Origin: Gammaproteobacteria bacterium
GTDB lineage: Bacteria; Pseudomonadota; Gammaproteobacteria; Steroidobacterales; Rariloculaceae
DNA length: 64,000 nt
Assembly (NCBI GenBank): GCA_017577365.1
Contig: PKRJ01000004.1
Span: 42,468 to 106,467 of the forward strand
Direction of reading: 5' to 3'
This document shows positions 18,976-28,797 of this stretch, piece by piece (the first letter of the stretch is position 1; each line of letters starts with the position of its first letter). Both the position numbers and the translations under genes were made by a program. The notes under the pieces were generated by a model. That model made no database searches and was not told the DNA's origin. It worked only from the letters and a program-made list of their open reading frames with translations.

Positions 18976-20406
18976 ATGGATTTGAGCTTGCTCGAACGAG
19001 AATCGGAATCCGTCTGGCGCGTCGAGCCGACGGGCGACATGCGCGTGCCGGGGATTCTGTATGCCGACGAGTCGCTCGTCCGCGAGATGGACGAGAAGGT
19101 GCTCGAGCAGCTCCGCAACGTCGCGAGTCTCCCGGGCATCGTGCGCGCGGCCTATGCGATGCCCGATGCGCATTGGGGCTACGGCTTTCCGATCGGCGGG
19201 GTCGCGGCCTTCGATCCCGACGAAGGCGGCGTCGTCTCGGCCGGCGGTGTGGGCTTCGATATCTCTTGCGGGGTGCGGAGCCTCCACACCGGCCTCACGC
19301 TCGACGACGTCCGGCCGAAGCAGAAGGCGCTCGCCGATCAGCTCTTCCGCGACATTCCGGCCGGTGTCGGCAGCGCGGGACGCATCCGTCTCGACGGCGA
19401 CGCGATGGACGCGATGCTCAGAGGCGGAGCGCATTGGGCAGTCGAGCAGGGCTACGGCACTCGCGAGGATCTCGAGCGCATCGAAGAGCGCGGTTGCATG
19501 CGCGGCGCCGAGCCCGAATACGTCTCCGAACGGGCGAAGGCGCGCCAGCGCGACGAGATGGGCACGCTCGGATCCGGCAATCATTACCTCGAGATCCAGC
19601 ACGTCGCGGAAATCTTCGATCGCGAGGCCGCGGAGGCCTTCGGGCTCGAAGAGGGCGATATCCTCGCGACGATTCACTGCGGCTCGCGCGGGCTCGGCCA
19701 TCAGATCGGCACCGAGTTCTTGCGCGACATGGCGGCGGCCGCCGCGAAGCACGGCATCCACCTTCCGGACCGCGAGCTCGCGTGCGCGCCGATCCGCTCG
19801 GAGCTCGGGCAGATCTACCTGGGCGCGATGCGCGCGGGCATCAACTGCGCGCTCGCGAACCGGCAGATCATCACGCACCTCACGCGGCGCGCTTTCGAGC
19901 GCGTGCTGCCGAAGGCCGTGCTCACCGTGCTCTACGACGTCTCGCACAACACGTGCAAGGTCGAACGGCATGCGGTCAACGGCGAGGAGAAGGAGGTCTT
20001 CGTCCACCGCAAGGGCGCGACGCGAGCGTTCGGTCCCGGCCATCCCGATCTGCCGCCCGAGCTCCGCGACGTCGGGCAACCGGTGCTGATCGGCGGCTCG
20101 ATGGGCACCGAGTCTTACGTGCTGCGCGGCACGAGAGAATCCGAGGCGCTATCGTTCAGCTCGTCGTGCCACGGCGCCGGGCGCGCGATGAGCCGGCACC
20201 AGGCGAAACGCACCTGGAGCGGCCGCGAGGTCGTCGACGAGCTCGCGCGACGCGGCATCATCGTGCGGAGCCCCTCCATGCGCGGCGTCGCCGAGGAAGC
20301 GCCGCTCGCCTACAAGGACGTGCGCGCGGTCGTCGACGCGGCGGAGCGCGCGGGGCTCTCGCGCAAGGTCGCGCGCGTCGAGCCGATCGTCTGCATCAAG
20401 GGATAG
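18976..20406 (+). CDS. rtcB: RNA-splicing ligase RtcB
   Basis: 476 residues, full length. Manganese ligands Asp95 and Cys98 lie in GVGFDISCGVR. Further ligand and catalytic blocks are GSGNHYLEIQ (200-209), HCGSRGLGHQ (234-243) and DVSHN (321-325). GGSMGTESYVLRGT (373-386) is the GTP-binding stretch, and His399 in SSCHGAGR is the residue that becomes guanylylated. The C-terminus keeps the conserved Lys475 (CIKG). It joins 2',3'-cyclic or 3'-phosphate RNA ends to 5'-OH ends with GTP and Mn, in RNA repair or tRNA processing. It sits behind archease. The regulator RtcR and the cyclase RtcA seen in E. coli are not in the window. Confidence 0.96.
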   Translation: MDLSLLERESESVWRVEPTGDMRVPGILYADESLVREMDEKVLEQLRNVASLPGIVRAAYAMPDAHWGYGFPIGGVAAFDPDEGGVVSAGGVGFDISCGVRSLHTGLTLDDVRPKQKALADQLFRDIPAGVGSAGRIRLDGDAMDAMLRGGAHWAVEQGYGTREDLERIEERGCMRGAEPEYVSERAKARQRDEMGTLGSGNHYLEIQHVAEIFDREAAEAFGLEEGDILATIHCGSRGLGHQIGTEFLRDMAAAAAKHGIHLPDRELACAPIRSELGQIYLGAMRAGINCALANRQIITHLTRRAFERVLPKAVLTVLYDVSHNTCKVERHAVNGEEKEVFVHRKGATRAFGPGHPDLPPELRDVGQPVLIGGSMGTESYVLRGTRESEALSFSSSCHGAGRAMSRHQAKRTWSGREVVDELARRGIIVRSPSMRGVAEEAPLAYKDVRAVVDAAERAGLSRKVARVEPIVCIKG

Positions 20407-20413
20407 CGCGCGC

Positions 20414-21763
20414 TCAGCGCGTCTTCGTCTTCCGCGCCGACGACAGGAACTCGACGAAGGCGTCGAGATCGTCCTCGCTGCCGCCCTCGACGATGAGGAC
20501 GTCCATGCCGTTGCGCACGACGCGCACGGGCTCGGCCGCATCCGCGTACTTCACGGCGAGCAGCCGCTCGTACGCGTCGGCGAACTCGATCGCGTCATCC
20601 TCCGTGTCCCACGCGGTCGCGGCGAGCAAGAGCAGCGCTCCGGAGCGCTCGTTGCGCAGCACGGCCCAGCGGTCCCCGTTCCAGCCCGCCGCGACCGTTT
20701 CCGCTTCGGCACGGAGGCCGTGCTCGGCGAGCACGATCCGCCACTGCACCTCGCCGAGGACGTTCTCCTCGAGCACTTGCCATCCGTCGAAGAGCGACTC
20801 GCGCTCGAGCTCCGGCCATTCGAAGCGCCAAGGCGTCTCGCGCGCGAACCATTTTTCCGGGTGCAGGATCTGCTCGGTCGATTGCGGCGGATACTCCTTG
20901 TAGAGCTTCTCGACCTCGCCCCAGCCCCGCTCCTCGACGGCGAAGACGAATACGAGACCTTTGAGGTACGCGCCGACGAGCGTCTCGAGGATGAAGGCCG
21001 GGATTTCGTCCATGGCCTCGACCGTGGCCGCAACGTCGCGGCCGAACGTCGCTCCGGCGCCCGACCGAAGCATGGTCTTGAGCGCTTCGACGTCCATCTG
21101 GCTCTGCAACGTGATGGTCGGTTGCAGCATGGCGCGCGGCGGAACCGAGCCCAGCATGCTCCTCATCGTCCAGAGCGTCATCACGTAGGTCGCTTCGCCT
21201 TCGACGACCGCTTGCCGCGCGAGCAGCTCGTCGTCGCTGAGCGATCGATCCCGCTGCCCGGCGCGGATATAAGCGTCGAGATCGAAGTGCTGATCCTGCA
21301 AGCCGTGATAGAGCTCGTGCGCGTAGACCGTGCCGGCGACCAACGGCGGCATCTCGTCGTAGAGGACGAAGAACGTGCTCCTCGCCGGGTCGTAATAGGC
21401 CGCGACCTGAGAGGTCATCACGCCCTTCATCAGCCCCTCGAACTCGAGGTCGGCCGTGCCGCGATAGAGCCCGACCTTGCGGACGATCGTGCCGTAATGC
21501 TCCGCGATCGACGGCGGGACGAGCTCGGCGACCTGCCTTTCGAGGAATTTAGCGAACTCCTCCTGCGACTGATTCTCGACCTTCACCGGCCTGACGAACG
21601 CCAGCCCGCGGATCTCCGCGACCTCGGCCTGGATACGGTCGGCGAGCGCTTGCGGGTCGACGACCGCATCGCCCGGCGCGGGGAACTGCGCCGCGGCGGT
21701 GCCGGCCGCGCAGAGCATGACTGCGCACAGCGCTCGGGCGGCTTTCGAGAACGGCATGGTCAT
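20414..21763 (-). CDS. putative secreted zinc metalloprotease (HExxH)
   Basis: 449 residues. ATG 21763 has GGAG 7 bases upstream. A signal peptide covers residues 1-25 (cleavage at AAA-QF). The zinc motif HELYH is at 149-153, in the context VYAHELYHGLQDQHFD. Glu188 or Glu190 in VVEGEATYV is the likely third ligand, the pattern of gluzincin-like enzymes. The C-terminal half is mixed alpha/beta with no clear motif. No specific peptidase family can be named with confidence. It is convergent with rtcB (7-base gap) and probably works in the periplasm. Confidence 0.8.
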   Translation of the reverse strand: MTMPFSKAARALCAVMLCAAGTAAAQFPAPGDAVVDPQALADRIQAEVAEIRGLAFVRPVKVENQSQEEFAKFLERQVAELVPPSIAEHYGTIVRKVGLYRGTADLEFEGLMKGVMTSQVAAYYDPARSTFFVLYDEMPPLVAGTVYAHELYHGLQDQHFDLDAYIRAGQRDRSLSDDELLARQAVVEGEATYVMTLWTMRSMLGSVPPRAMLQPTITLQSQMDVEALKTMLRSGAGATFGRDVAATVEAMDEIPAFILETLVGAYLKGLVFVFAVEERGWGEVEKLYKEYPPQSTEQILHPEKWFARETPWRFEWPELERESLFDGWQVLEENVLGEVQWRIVLAEHGLRAEAETVAAGWNGDRWAVLRNERSGALLLLAATAWDTEDDAIEFADAYERLLAVKYADAAEPVRVVRNGMDVLIVEGGSEDDLDAFVEFLSSARKTKTR

Positions 21764-21872
21764 CTCGGGGCTCCAACGGTGAACAAGAGCGCAGTATAGC
21801 CGCGGCAGGCAGACTGCGGCTCCGAAATTCTACAGCTCGGGAACGTCGGCAAAACGGGCATAAGTGGAGGAC

Positions 21873-23540
21873 TTATTCGATTACGCCGTTCTCCGCCACG
21901 TATCGCGCCCAGGCGTCGAGCATCTCGGCGAGCACCGCCGGCCTTGCCGCCGCGAGATCGTTCTGCTCGAACGGGTCGTCCGCGAGATTGAACAGCTGCC
22001 AACGACGTTCGCCTTCGGGCAGCGCTCGATCCCAGACGAGCTTCCAGTCGCCGCGCCGCACGGCGCGATGCCCGTGCAGCTCCCATCCGAAAACGTGATC
22101 GGCCGGCCGAAGACCTTCGGCACGCCCGTATACGAGCGGCAGGAGCGACGTCCCTTGCGGACGCAGCACCTCGCGACCCCGGTACGGGGAGCGCGGAAAC
22201 TCCCTGCCGGCGAGCTCGAGGAACGTCGGCAGCAGATCCATGATCGTCACGACCTCCGCGCTGCGCGTCCCGGCCGGCACCTTGCCCGGAAAATGCACGA
22301 AGGCCGGCACGCGAATGCCGCCTTCGAAGGCCGTGGCCTTGTGCCGGTTCCACGGCGATGCGCTCGCGCTCGCCCAGTTGCGGCCGTAGTTCACGTAGCT
22401 CGTCGCGCTGCCGAGGTTCTCGAGGCTGTGGTCGTATTCCTTGCCGACGTGCTCCTGGATCGAGCGCGTGAGATCCATGCGCCCGGACTCGGGGCCGTTA
22501 TCCGAGGAGAACACGATGAACGTGTTCTCGTACTCGCCGATCGACTTCAGATAATCGATGAGGCGCCCGACGTAGAGATCGAGATCGCTGACCATCGCGG
22601 CGTAGATCTGCATGCGTCGCGCCTCGACGCGCCGCTCCTCCGCAGACAGCGTGCTCCACCGCGGCTCGAAGCGCGCGTCGTCGATCGGCTCGGCGTCCTT
22701 CGGGACGAGACCGAGCTCCTTCTGGCGGGCGAAACGCCGCGCGTAGAGCGCCTCGTAGCCGTCTTCGTACCAGCCCTCGAAACGCGCGATCGACTCCGCG
22801 GGCGCCTGCAGCGGCCAATGCGGCGCCGTGTACGCGAGCCACGCGAAGAACGGCCGGCCGTCGCCTCGATCCTGCTCGATGAACTCGATCAGCTTCTCCG
22901 TGTAGAAGCGCGTCGAGTAGAAGTCGTCCCCGACGTGGACGATCTCGTCGCCGTCGCGGTAGCGGGCCGGCTGCGGCCCGCGCCAATCCCACGGACCGAG
23001 ATGCGCGGCCCCGTCGAGCGAGACGAACGAGCGCTTGAAGCCGCGCGCCCGCGGGCCGGTCTCGACGTCGTTGCCTAGATGCCATTTGCCGGTCATGTAC
23101 GTGTCGTAACCGGCGTCCGCGAGCAACTGCGCGAGCGACGCGACCCGGAAATTCAGATAGCCGACGTAGCCCGGCTGCCCCTTGTGCTCCTCGCGTCGCG
23201 GCGCGCCCATGACGCCGAGGCCTGCGAGGTGATTGTCGACGCCCGACATGAGCATCGCGCGCGTCGGCGAGCATGCGAGGCTCGTATAGAAGCTCGTCAG
23301 CACCATGCCGCCGTGGGCGAGCGCATCGAGATTCGGCGTCGGGATCTCGCTGCCGAACGCCCCGATGTCCGCGTAACCCAGATCGTCGGCCTGGATGAAC
23401 AGGATATTCGGCCGCCGCTCCTCCTGTGCCCCGGCCTCGATCGGCCCGACGGCGATCGAAAGCCAGGCGAGCAATGCGAGCACGAGGCGGGAAGACGCGA
23501 TGCGATTCCGGAACGGCATCATCTTTACGAGAACCCGCAT
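21873..23540 (-). CDS. type I sulfatase (arylsulfatase family)
   Basis: 555 residues from ATG 23540; ATGs at 23522 and 23519 are alternatives and none has a strong Shine-Dalgarno. A signal peptide is followed by AQEERRPNILFIQADDLG, giving the metal-binding Asp52-Asp53. The formylglycine motif is CSPTR at 90-94, with Cys90 as the residue modified. TGKWHLG (near 145-151) and the late SSDNGPESG carry further active-site residues. Sulfate-ester hydrolysis in the periplasm is expected, after maturation by a formylglycine-generating enzyme that is not in the window. It lies divergent from a small ORF and the TonB-dependent receptor, suggesting uptake and desulfation of a sulfated substrate. Confidence 0.92.
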   Translation of the reverse strand: MRVLVKMMPFRNRIASSRLVLALLAWLSIAVGPIEAGAQEERRPNILFIQADDLGYADIGAFGSEIPTPNLDALAHGGMVLTSFYTSLACSPTRAMLMSGVDNHLAGLGVMGAPRREEHKGQPGYVGYLNFRVASLAQLLADAGYDTYMTGKWHLGNDVETGPRARGFKRSFVSLDGAAHLGPWDWRGPQPARYRDGDEIVHVGDDFYSTRFYTEKLIEFIEQDRGDGRPFFAWLAYTAPHWPLQAPAESIARFEGWYEDGYEALYARRFARQKELGLVPKDAEPIDDARFEPRWSTLSAEERRVEARRMQIYAAMVSDLDLYVGRLIDYLKSIGEYENTFIVFSSDNGPESGRMDLTRSIQEHVGKEYDHSLENLGSATSYVNYGRNWASASASPWNRHKATAFEGGIRVPAFVHFPGKVPAGTRSAEVVTIMDLLPTFLELAGREFPRSPYRGREVLRPQGTSLLPLVYGRAEGLRPADHVFGWELHGHRAVRRGDWKLVWDRALPEGERRWQLFNLADDPFEQNDLAAARPAVLAEMLDAWARYVAENGVIE

Positions 23541-23677
23541 TCTGTTTTTGCGCAGCGTACAGCGCTCGCGTGGTCCGCGCAACGCATCGACGGATCGCAT
23601 CGATGCACAGGCGTCGGCGCCGGGATGTGCGGCCTCCCTCGCCGTCGTACACTGAACGGCCACGGAGAGAAGCCGCG

Positions 23678-23932
23678 ATGACCTCGAGCCGCAGCCGCCG
23701 CCCCCGCGCCGTGCGTCCCGAATCGGAGGATGCAGCCAGCGCATTGCCCGATGCTCGGGACGGACTGACGTACAAGGAGCGCGTCGTCCTCTACGTGCTG
23801 CACGAGACGCAGAAGGAGCGGGGCGACCGTCCCGTTCCGACCGCGATGCTTTGGGGCCGCGTCTGCGAGCACTTCTACATCGGCCCGGACGAGCTGTCCG
23901 AGATGCTCGCACGGCTCGGGGCGCGCAAGTAA
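23678..23932 (+). CDS. small hypothetical protein (84 aa)
   Basis: ATG 23678 has GGAGAG 9 bases upstream. The N-terminal 30 residues are Arg/Ser-rich and probably disordered. The rest is a predicted helical domain (TYKERVVLYVLHETQKERGDR, then TAMLWGRVCEHFYIGPDELSEMLARLG) that could be a small winged-helix or an unnamed fold. No family recognised. It lies between the divergent sulfatase and the receptor gene. Codon choice resembles the neighbours, which supports a real gene. Confidence 0.6.
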   Translation: MTSSRSRRPRAVRPESEDAASALPDARDGLTYKERVVLYVLHETQKERGDRPVPTAMLWGRVCEHFYIGPDELSEMLARLGARK

Positions 23933-24125
23933 GTATAGCTCCCCTTCGCGGAAGTCCCGATTCCGCTGACGCCTCGAGTGCGGGATAACCCTCCCAATCC
24001 AGAATCGAGATTCCGTTCTGCTTTCCATGTCGGGCACGGCGCACTGTCGCCCGAACCGCCGATCGGCTCGAACCGCAGCGGAGCGCGCGGGCGCCCGCTC
24101 ATCACGCGAACAGGGAGGCACTCGT

Positions 24126-27100
24126 ATGGACAGCACATGCTCGGCGATCTCCCCTCGCCGCTCGAAACCGCTTTACTCCGCCTTGAGTCTTGCCGTGGCG
24201 ACGGCATTCGGGGCGGCGCAATCGGCCTTCGCGCAGACGCCGGTGGAAGAAGTGGTCGTGACGGGCACGCGCATTCAGCAAAGCGGCATGCAGACGCCCG
24301 TCCCCGTGACGGTCGTCGACGCCGGCGAGCTCGAAGCGATGGCTCCCGGCAATCTCGTCGAAGGCATCAGCCGGCTCCCGCAATTCTTCGCGAACCAAAC
24401 GCCGACGTCGAACGACGGCTGGTTCGTCCGGGGCGGCTACGGCAACCTGAATCTTCGCGGTCTCGGCATCAACCGCACGCTGACGCTGCTCGACAACCGC
24501 CGAATGATCTCATCGACGGCTTTCGGCGGGGTCGACATCAACGTCTTTCCCGAGGCGATGATCGAACGAGTCGAGACCGTCACGGGCGGCGCTTCCGCCG
24601 CATACGGCACCGACGCGGTCGCGGGCGTCGCGAACTTCATTCTCGACACGGACTTCACGGGCCTGCGCACGCACCTGCAAACGGGCCAGACCTCGCGCGA
24701 CGACGCCGACCATTACGAGCTCTCCGTCGCGTTCGGCACCGAGATCGGCCCTCGCGCGCATCTGCTCCTCTCCGGTGAACGCTTTCACCAGGACGGCGTG
24801 CACGATTACTCGGACCGCGACTGGTATCAGGGCTGGGGCACGGTCCCGGACGAGAACGGGATGCTGCGCATCCGGCCGCGCGTCGTCTCGCGCAACTCGA
24901 CGTTCGACGGTCTGATCATCGCGCCCGACACGCCGCTGCACGGCCTCGCGTTCAGACCGGACGGCAGCTTGGAGCCGTTCGTCACGAGCGACACCTCGTT
25001 CGGCCCGCTCGGCGCCCCTCCGGCGCGTCAGTCGATCGTGAACGGCGGCAGCGGCGACGATCTCGGCGCGGAAGTGCAGACCATCATGCCCGACAACGAG
25101 CGCGAGAGCGTGTTCGCGTATTTCGACTTCGACGTGACGGACAACCTGACGGTCTACGCGCAGGCGATCTACGGAGAAAACAAGACGAACCGCTTCAACA
25201 CGCCGCGCGGCTCGCTGCAGGGCACGCCGACGGCGATCACGATCTTCGCCGACAACGCGTTCCTGCCCGAGGAGATCCGCGCGATCATGAACGATCCCGC
25301 GGCGCCGATCCCGTCGTTCACGCTGCGGCGCATGGGCAGCAAGGAGGATATCGGCCGCGACATCCGACTGTGGGACGACAACGAGATGAAGTCGTTCACG
25401 GCCGGCTTCGCGCTGACGCTCGACAACGAAGGGAGGTTCGACGGCTGGCAGATCGAAGGCTACTACCAGCGCGGCGATAACGAGCGGCGGTGGTACCAGC
25501 ACGGGCTGCGCGTGGACCGCATCCACGCCGCGGTCGACGCCGTCGAGTCGAACGGCGAGATCGTCTGCCGCACGACGCTGTTCTCGGACTACTTCGAAGG
25601 TTGCCGGCCGCTGAATCTGTTCGGCCGCGGTCGGGCGTCGCCCGAGGCGATCGACTGGGTCGTCGGCAACGATCCGGGAGAGCCGATCACGACGCCGCTC
25701 TATTTCTCCGATACGGGCTTCGCGCTCGGCCTCGTCGACTCGTATGTCGCGGAGCCGGCGAAGGTGAACATCACCGAGATGGACCAGAACCTGTTCGAGT
25801 TCACGGCGAGCGGACAGATCGCGGAGGGCTGGGCCGGCCCGATCTCCCTCGCGCTCGGCGTCTCGTACCGCGACGAGGAGATCTTCCAGATCGTTCGCGA
25901 TTCGACGAACCGCTCGTCCGACCACGACAACGGTCATCCGGTGCTCTGCGATACCGATCCGCTCGCGATCGAGATCGGTCTGCGCGGCGTCAGCCCGCCG
26001 GACTGCACGAACACGGTCGGCATCCAGTACTCGAAGGTGTCGAACATCATGGGGAAGCTCTCGGTCCGCGAAGCCTTCGCCGAGACCTACGTGCCGGTCG
26101 TCGCCGAGCGGCCGCTGATGCGGTCGATGACGCTCGGCGTCGCCGTGCGATGGGCCGACTACTCCGGCAGCGGCGACGTCTGGGCGTGGAAGACCGGGCT
26201 CGACATGCAGATCGTCGAGCCGTTCCGGTTCCGCGTGACGAAGTCGCGCGACGTGCGCGCCGCGAATCTCGCCGAGCGCTACGACAAGACCGGCGGCGCG
26301 TTCAACATCTTCGATCCGCGCCTCGGCATCCAGACCAATATCACCGGCTTCTCGAACGGCAATCCGAACGTGCGGCCGGAGGAAGCCGACACGGTCACTG
26401 CCGGATTCATCTATCAGCCCGAGCTCGCCGAGGGACTATCGATCTCGTTCGACTGGTATCAGGTCGACATCGAGGACGCGATCGGGCAGCTCGGCTACGA
26501 GGCCGTCGTGCGGCGCTGCGAGGAAGGCGCGGTGGATCTGTGCCGCCTCGTGACGCGCGATCCGGTCACCGAGCGCGTGATCCTGGTCGGCGACGTCGTC
26601 CTCAACATCGACGAGGCGAGAGTTCGCGGCAAGGATCTCGAGGTGCTGTGGCGGCGCGACGTCGCGTGGAGCGGCGGCGACGGCGAATCGTTCCAGGCAC
26701 GCTTGCTCGCGTCGTGGCTCGACGAGAACTCGGAGACGCTCGCCGGCACGCGCAAGATCGACCGCGCGGGACAAACCGGCATCGAGCAGACGACCGGCAT
26801 CGCGTATCAGCTGCCCGACTTCAAGGCGATCCTGAACCTCTCGTATCGCACGGGCCCGTTCGACGTGTTCCTCCAGGGCCGATATATCGGCAGCGGCACG
26901 GTGGAGAACGGCCTCGTCGAGGGCGTCGACATCGAGAGCAACCGGGTCGACTCGGCGTTCTACACGGATCTGCGCTTCGGGTATACGCGCGAGGTGCGCG
27001 GCTCGACGCTCGAGCTTTTCGCGCACGTGAACAATCTGCTCGACGAGGACCCGCCGATCACGCCGTACTTCAGCCCGTTCCTCGGCTACGCGATCCAGAC

Positions 27101-27164
27101 GAATCCGGGGCTGTTCGACCTGCTCGGCCGGACCTATACCGCGGGCGTCAGGTTCAGTTTCTGA
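24126..27164 (+). CDS. TonB-dependent outer-membrane receptor
   Basis: 1012 residues. ATG 24126 is preceded by GGGAGG with 7 bases spacing. A signal peptide runs to about residue 36 (AFAQ). It is followed directly by the TonB-box-like EEVVVTGTRI and the plug domain: TPVPVTVVDAGELEAMAPGN, then the NLRGLGINRTLTLLDNRR block, then ERVETVTGGASAAYGTDAVAGV. A 22-strand barrel follows, ending in an aromatic residue (TYTAGVRFSF), as outer-membrane proteins do. This subclass is expanded in environmental gammaproteobacteria and alphaproteobacteria and imports oligosaccharides, peptides or other nutrients. The neighbouring sulfatase suggests a sulfated ligand, but this is inference. Confidence 0.95.
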   Translation: MDSTCSAISPRRSKPLYSALSLAVATAFGAAQSAFAQTPVEEVVVTGTRIQQSGMQTPVPVTVVDAGELEAMAPGNLVEGISRLPQFFANQTPTSNDGWFVRGGYGNLNLRGLGINRTLTLLDNRRMISSTAFGGVDINVFPEAMIERVETVTGGASAAYGTDAVAGVANFILDTDFTGLRTHLQTGQTSRDDADHYELSVAFGTEIGPRAHLLLSGERFHQDGVHDYSDRDWYQGWGTVPDENGMLRIRPRVVSRNSTFDGLIIAPDTPLHGLAFRPDGSLEPFVTSDTSFGPLGAPPARQSIVNGGSGDDLGAEVQTIMPDNERESVFAYFDFDVTDNLTVYAQAIYGENKTNRFNTPRGSLQGTPTAITIFADNAFLPEEIRAIMNDPAAPIPSFTLRRMGSKEDIGRDIRLWDDNEMKSFTAGFALTLDNEGRFDGWQIEGYYQRGDNERRWYQHGLRVDRIHAAVDAVESNGEIVCRTTLFSDYFEGCRPLNLFGRGRASPEAIDWVVGNDPGEPITTPLYFSDTGFALGLVDSYVAEPAKVNITEMDQNLFEFTASGQIAEGWAGPISLALGVSYRDEEIFQIVRDSTNRSSDHDNGHPVLCDTDPLAIEIGLRGVSPPDCTNTVGIQYSKVSNIMGKLSVREAFAETYVPVVAERPLMRSMTLGVAVRWADYSGSGDVWAWKTGLDMQIVEPFRFRVTKSRDVRAANLAERYDKTGGAFNIFDPRLGIQTNITGFSNGNPNVRPEEADTVTAGFIYQPELAEGLSISFDWYQVDIEDAIGQLGYEAVVRRCEEGAVDLCRLVTRDPVTERVILVGDVVLNIDEARVRGKDLEVLWRRDVAWSGGDGESFQARLLASWLDENSETLAGTRKIDRAGQTGIEQTTGIAYQLPDFKAILNLSYRTGPFDVFLQGRYIGSGTVENGLVEGVDIESNRVDSAFYTDLRFGYTREVRGSTLELFAHVNNLLDEDPPITPYFSPFLGYAIQTNPGLFDLLGRTYTAGVRFSF

Positions 27165-27238
27165 GGAGTGTTTCGGCGCGGGCGCGTGACGCCCGTCGCC
27201 CGCGATCCCGCGGCCGGGCTGCGCGCCGTCGCGATTCG

Positions 27239-28699
27239 TCATTCGAAGTCGAAGATATCCGTGCGCTCGGGCCGCTGCATGCCGCGCTCGTGATACTTCT
27301 CCCAGATCGCGGCCCACGGCCTGCCGTAGATATCCGGCACCTCGAACGGGATCACGGCGCCGGGCGCGACCGGCGTCGCGCGGCCTTCGATCGGAAAGAT
27401 CGTCTGGATGCATTCGATGAAGACGAACGGATCGCCTTCCTCGAAACCGCCGATCTTCTCGAGATTCCGCACGATGCGAATCGGCTGCACGAGCGCTTCG
27501 GGGTCGTAAAAGATGCCCTCGTGATTGAGCCCGATGAAGCGGCCGTCCTCGTCGCGGTTCGGCGTGTAGATCTCGATCGTCTGCAACTTGCTCGAGAACT
27601 CGGGATTGCCGTGCACCATCCAGCCCTGGATATTGGAGGTCCACGTGATCAGCGTATCGCCGTCCCAGAACCCGATGGTTTCGCCGTACCAGCGAGGCAC
27701 CTGCTCGCCGAGATAGGGTACCTCGCCGTCGGTCTCGAAGCTCCGACCGATGTGGATGCTCGTGACGAAATTGTCCGCGTCGCCCGCCATGATCTGCACG
27801 AGCGAAGGCGTGACGAGAATCGTATGCGGCTGGTTCGTCACGCCGTGGTAGTGCCAGCGGCGCATGAAGCCTTCCGGCCAACAATACTGCGCGGGCCACT
27901 GCGGCGCGTTCGTGCGCGCATTGTGATACGCCTGCTGGACCATTCGCGTGCGGTATTCCTCCGTCAAGAGCGACAGGATCGTCGGGAACTGATTCCAGAA
28001 CAGCTCCGCGTACCAGTTCTGACCGCGCGGCCAAACGTAGCGGCCGCTCCATTCGCCGGGAACGCTCGCGTACGTGTGCTCGGTCGGACCGCCGCGGCGA
28101 CGCGTCTCCTCGAGCAGCGCTTCGTAGTGCTCGGCGGCGGTCTCGAACGGATACGGGCTCACGATTGCCTCTCGCGGATAATCGCGGTCGCAATACCCCC
28201 ACGCCGCCGTGCGGGGCGGATCGTCGCCGATGACGCCCGCGCCGCCGCCGAAGCCGGCCCACTGCTGCTCGAGAGCGCCGGGGCTGTTGCAGCGGAAATA
28301 GCGCGGGTCGTCCCAGAGCTCCCGGTCGCGATAGAAATCCGTCGTCGTGAAAATATCGACCGCGAGCGGCTCGATGCCGGGCGGCACGTCGCCGTTCCAC
28401 GCGCTGCCGACGAGCTCCTCGACCGTGCCGCCGTCCGGGCCGCGGCGACGCACGCGATGCGGGCCGACGAGCCAATGCTTCTCCGGAAGCGAATCCGGCG
28501 CGGAAGGAGGAAAGTCCTCTAGCGCGTGCAAAGGCGTGCGCAGCGGCGACGGCAACGCGGGCGAGAGCGGCGCCGCGCGGCCGATGCTATCGAAACCGAT
28601 ATCGGCGGTGCGCTGCGCGCCGGCATCGGACGCGATCAGCATCGCCGCCGCGAGACCGAGCGACAGCGGCACCCGCGCGCGGGTCAGGTCGGTTCTCAC
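27239..28699 (-). CDS. large secreted protein of unknown function
   Basis: 486 residues. The start is placed at GTG 28699, where GGAGGG sits 6 bases upstream; the frame stays open upstream to 28753. A signal peptide ends near AGAQ (residue 29). The mature protein is rich in Trp, Tyr and Pro. It contains the segments WYGETIGFWDGDTLITWTSNI and ESIHIGR-like strand repeats (here TSIHIGRSF), a pattern also common in uncharacterised secreted proteins of soil bacteria. No enzyme motif recognised. It faces the receptor gene tail to tail, so it is probably a separate unit, though it may serve the same extracellular process. Confidence 0.7.
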   Translation of the reverse strand: MRTDLTRARVPLSLGLAAAMLIASDAGAQRTADIGFDSIGRAAPLSPALPSPLRTPLHALEDFPPSAPDSLPEKHWLVGPHRVRRRGPDGGTVEELVGSAWNGDVPPGIEPLAVDIFTTTDFYRDRELWDDPRYFRCNSPGALEQQWAGFGGGAGVIGDDPPRTAAWGYCDRDYPREAIVSPYPFETAAEHYEALLEETRRRGGPTEHTYASVPGEWSGRYVWPRGQNWYAELFWNQFPTILSLLTEEYRTRMVQQAYHNARTNAPQWPAQYCWPEGFMRRWHYHGVTNQPHTILVTPSLVQIMAGDADNFVTSIHIGRSFETDGEVPYLGEQVPRWYGETIGFWDGDTLITWTSNIQGWMVHGNPEFSSKLQTIEIYTPNRDEDGRFIGLNHEGIFYDPEALVQPIRIVRNLEKIGGFEEGDPFVFIECIQTIFPIEGRATPVAPGAVIPFEVPDIYGRPWAAIWEKYHERGMQRPERTDIFDFE

Positions 28700-28797
28700 G
28701 CTCTTCCCTCCGGCTCGAATCGCCGACGTCGGCGTCGATTCGCGGTATAGCACGGCGTCGCGTGCGTCGCGATTCCCGCGGCGGGTACGATAGCGTC

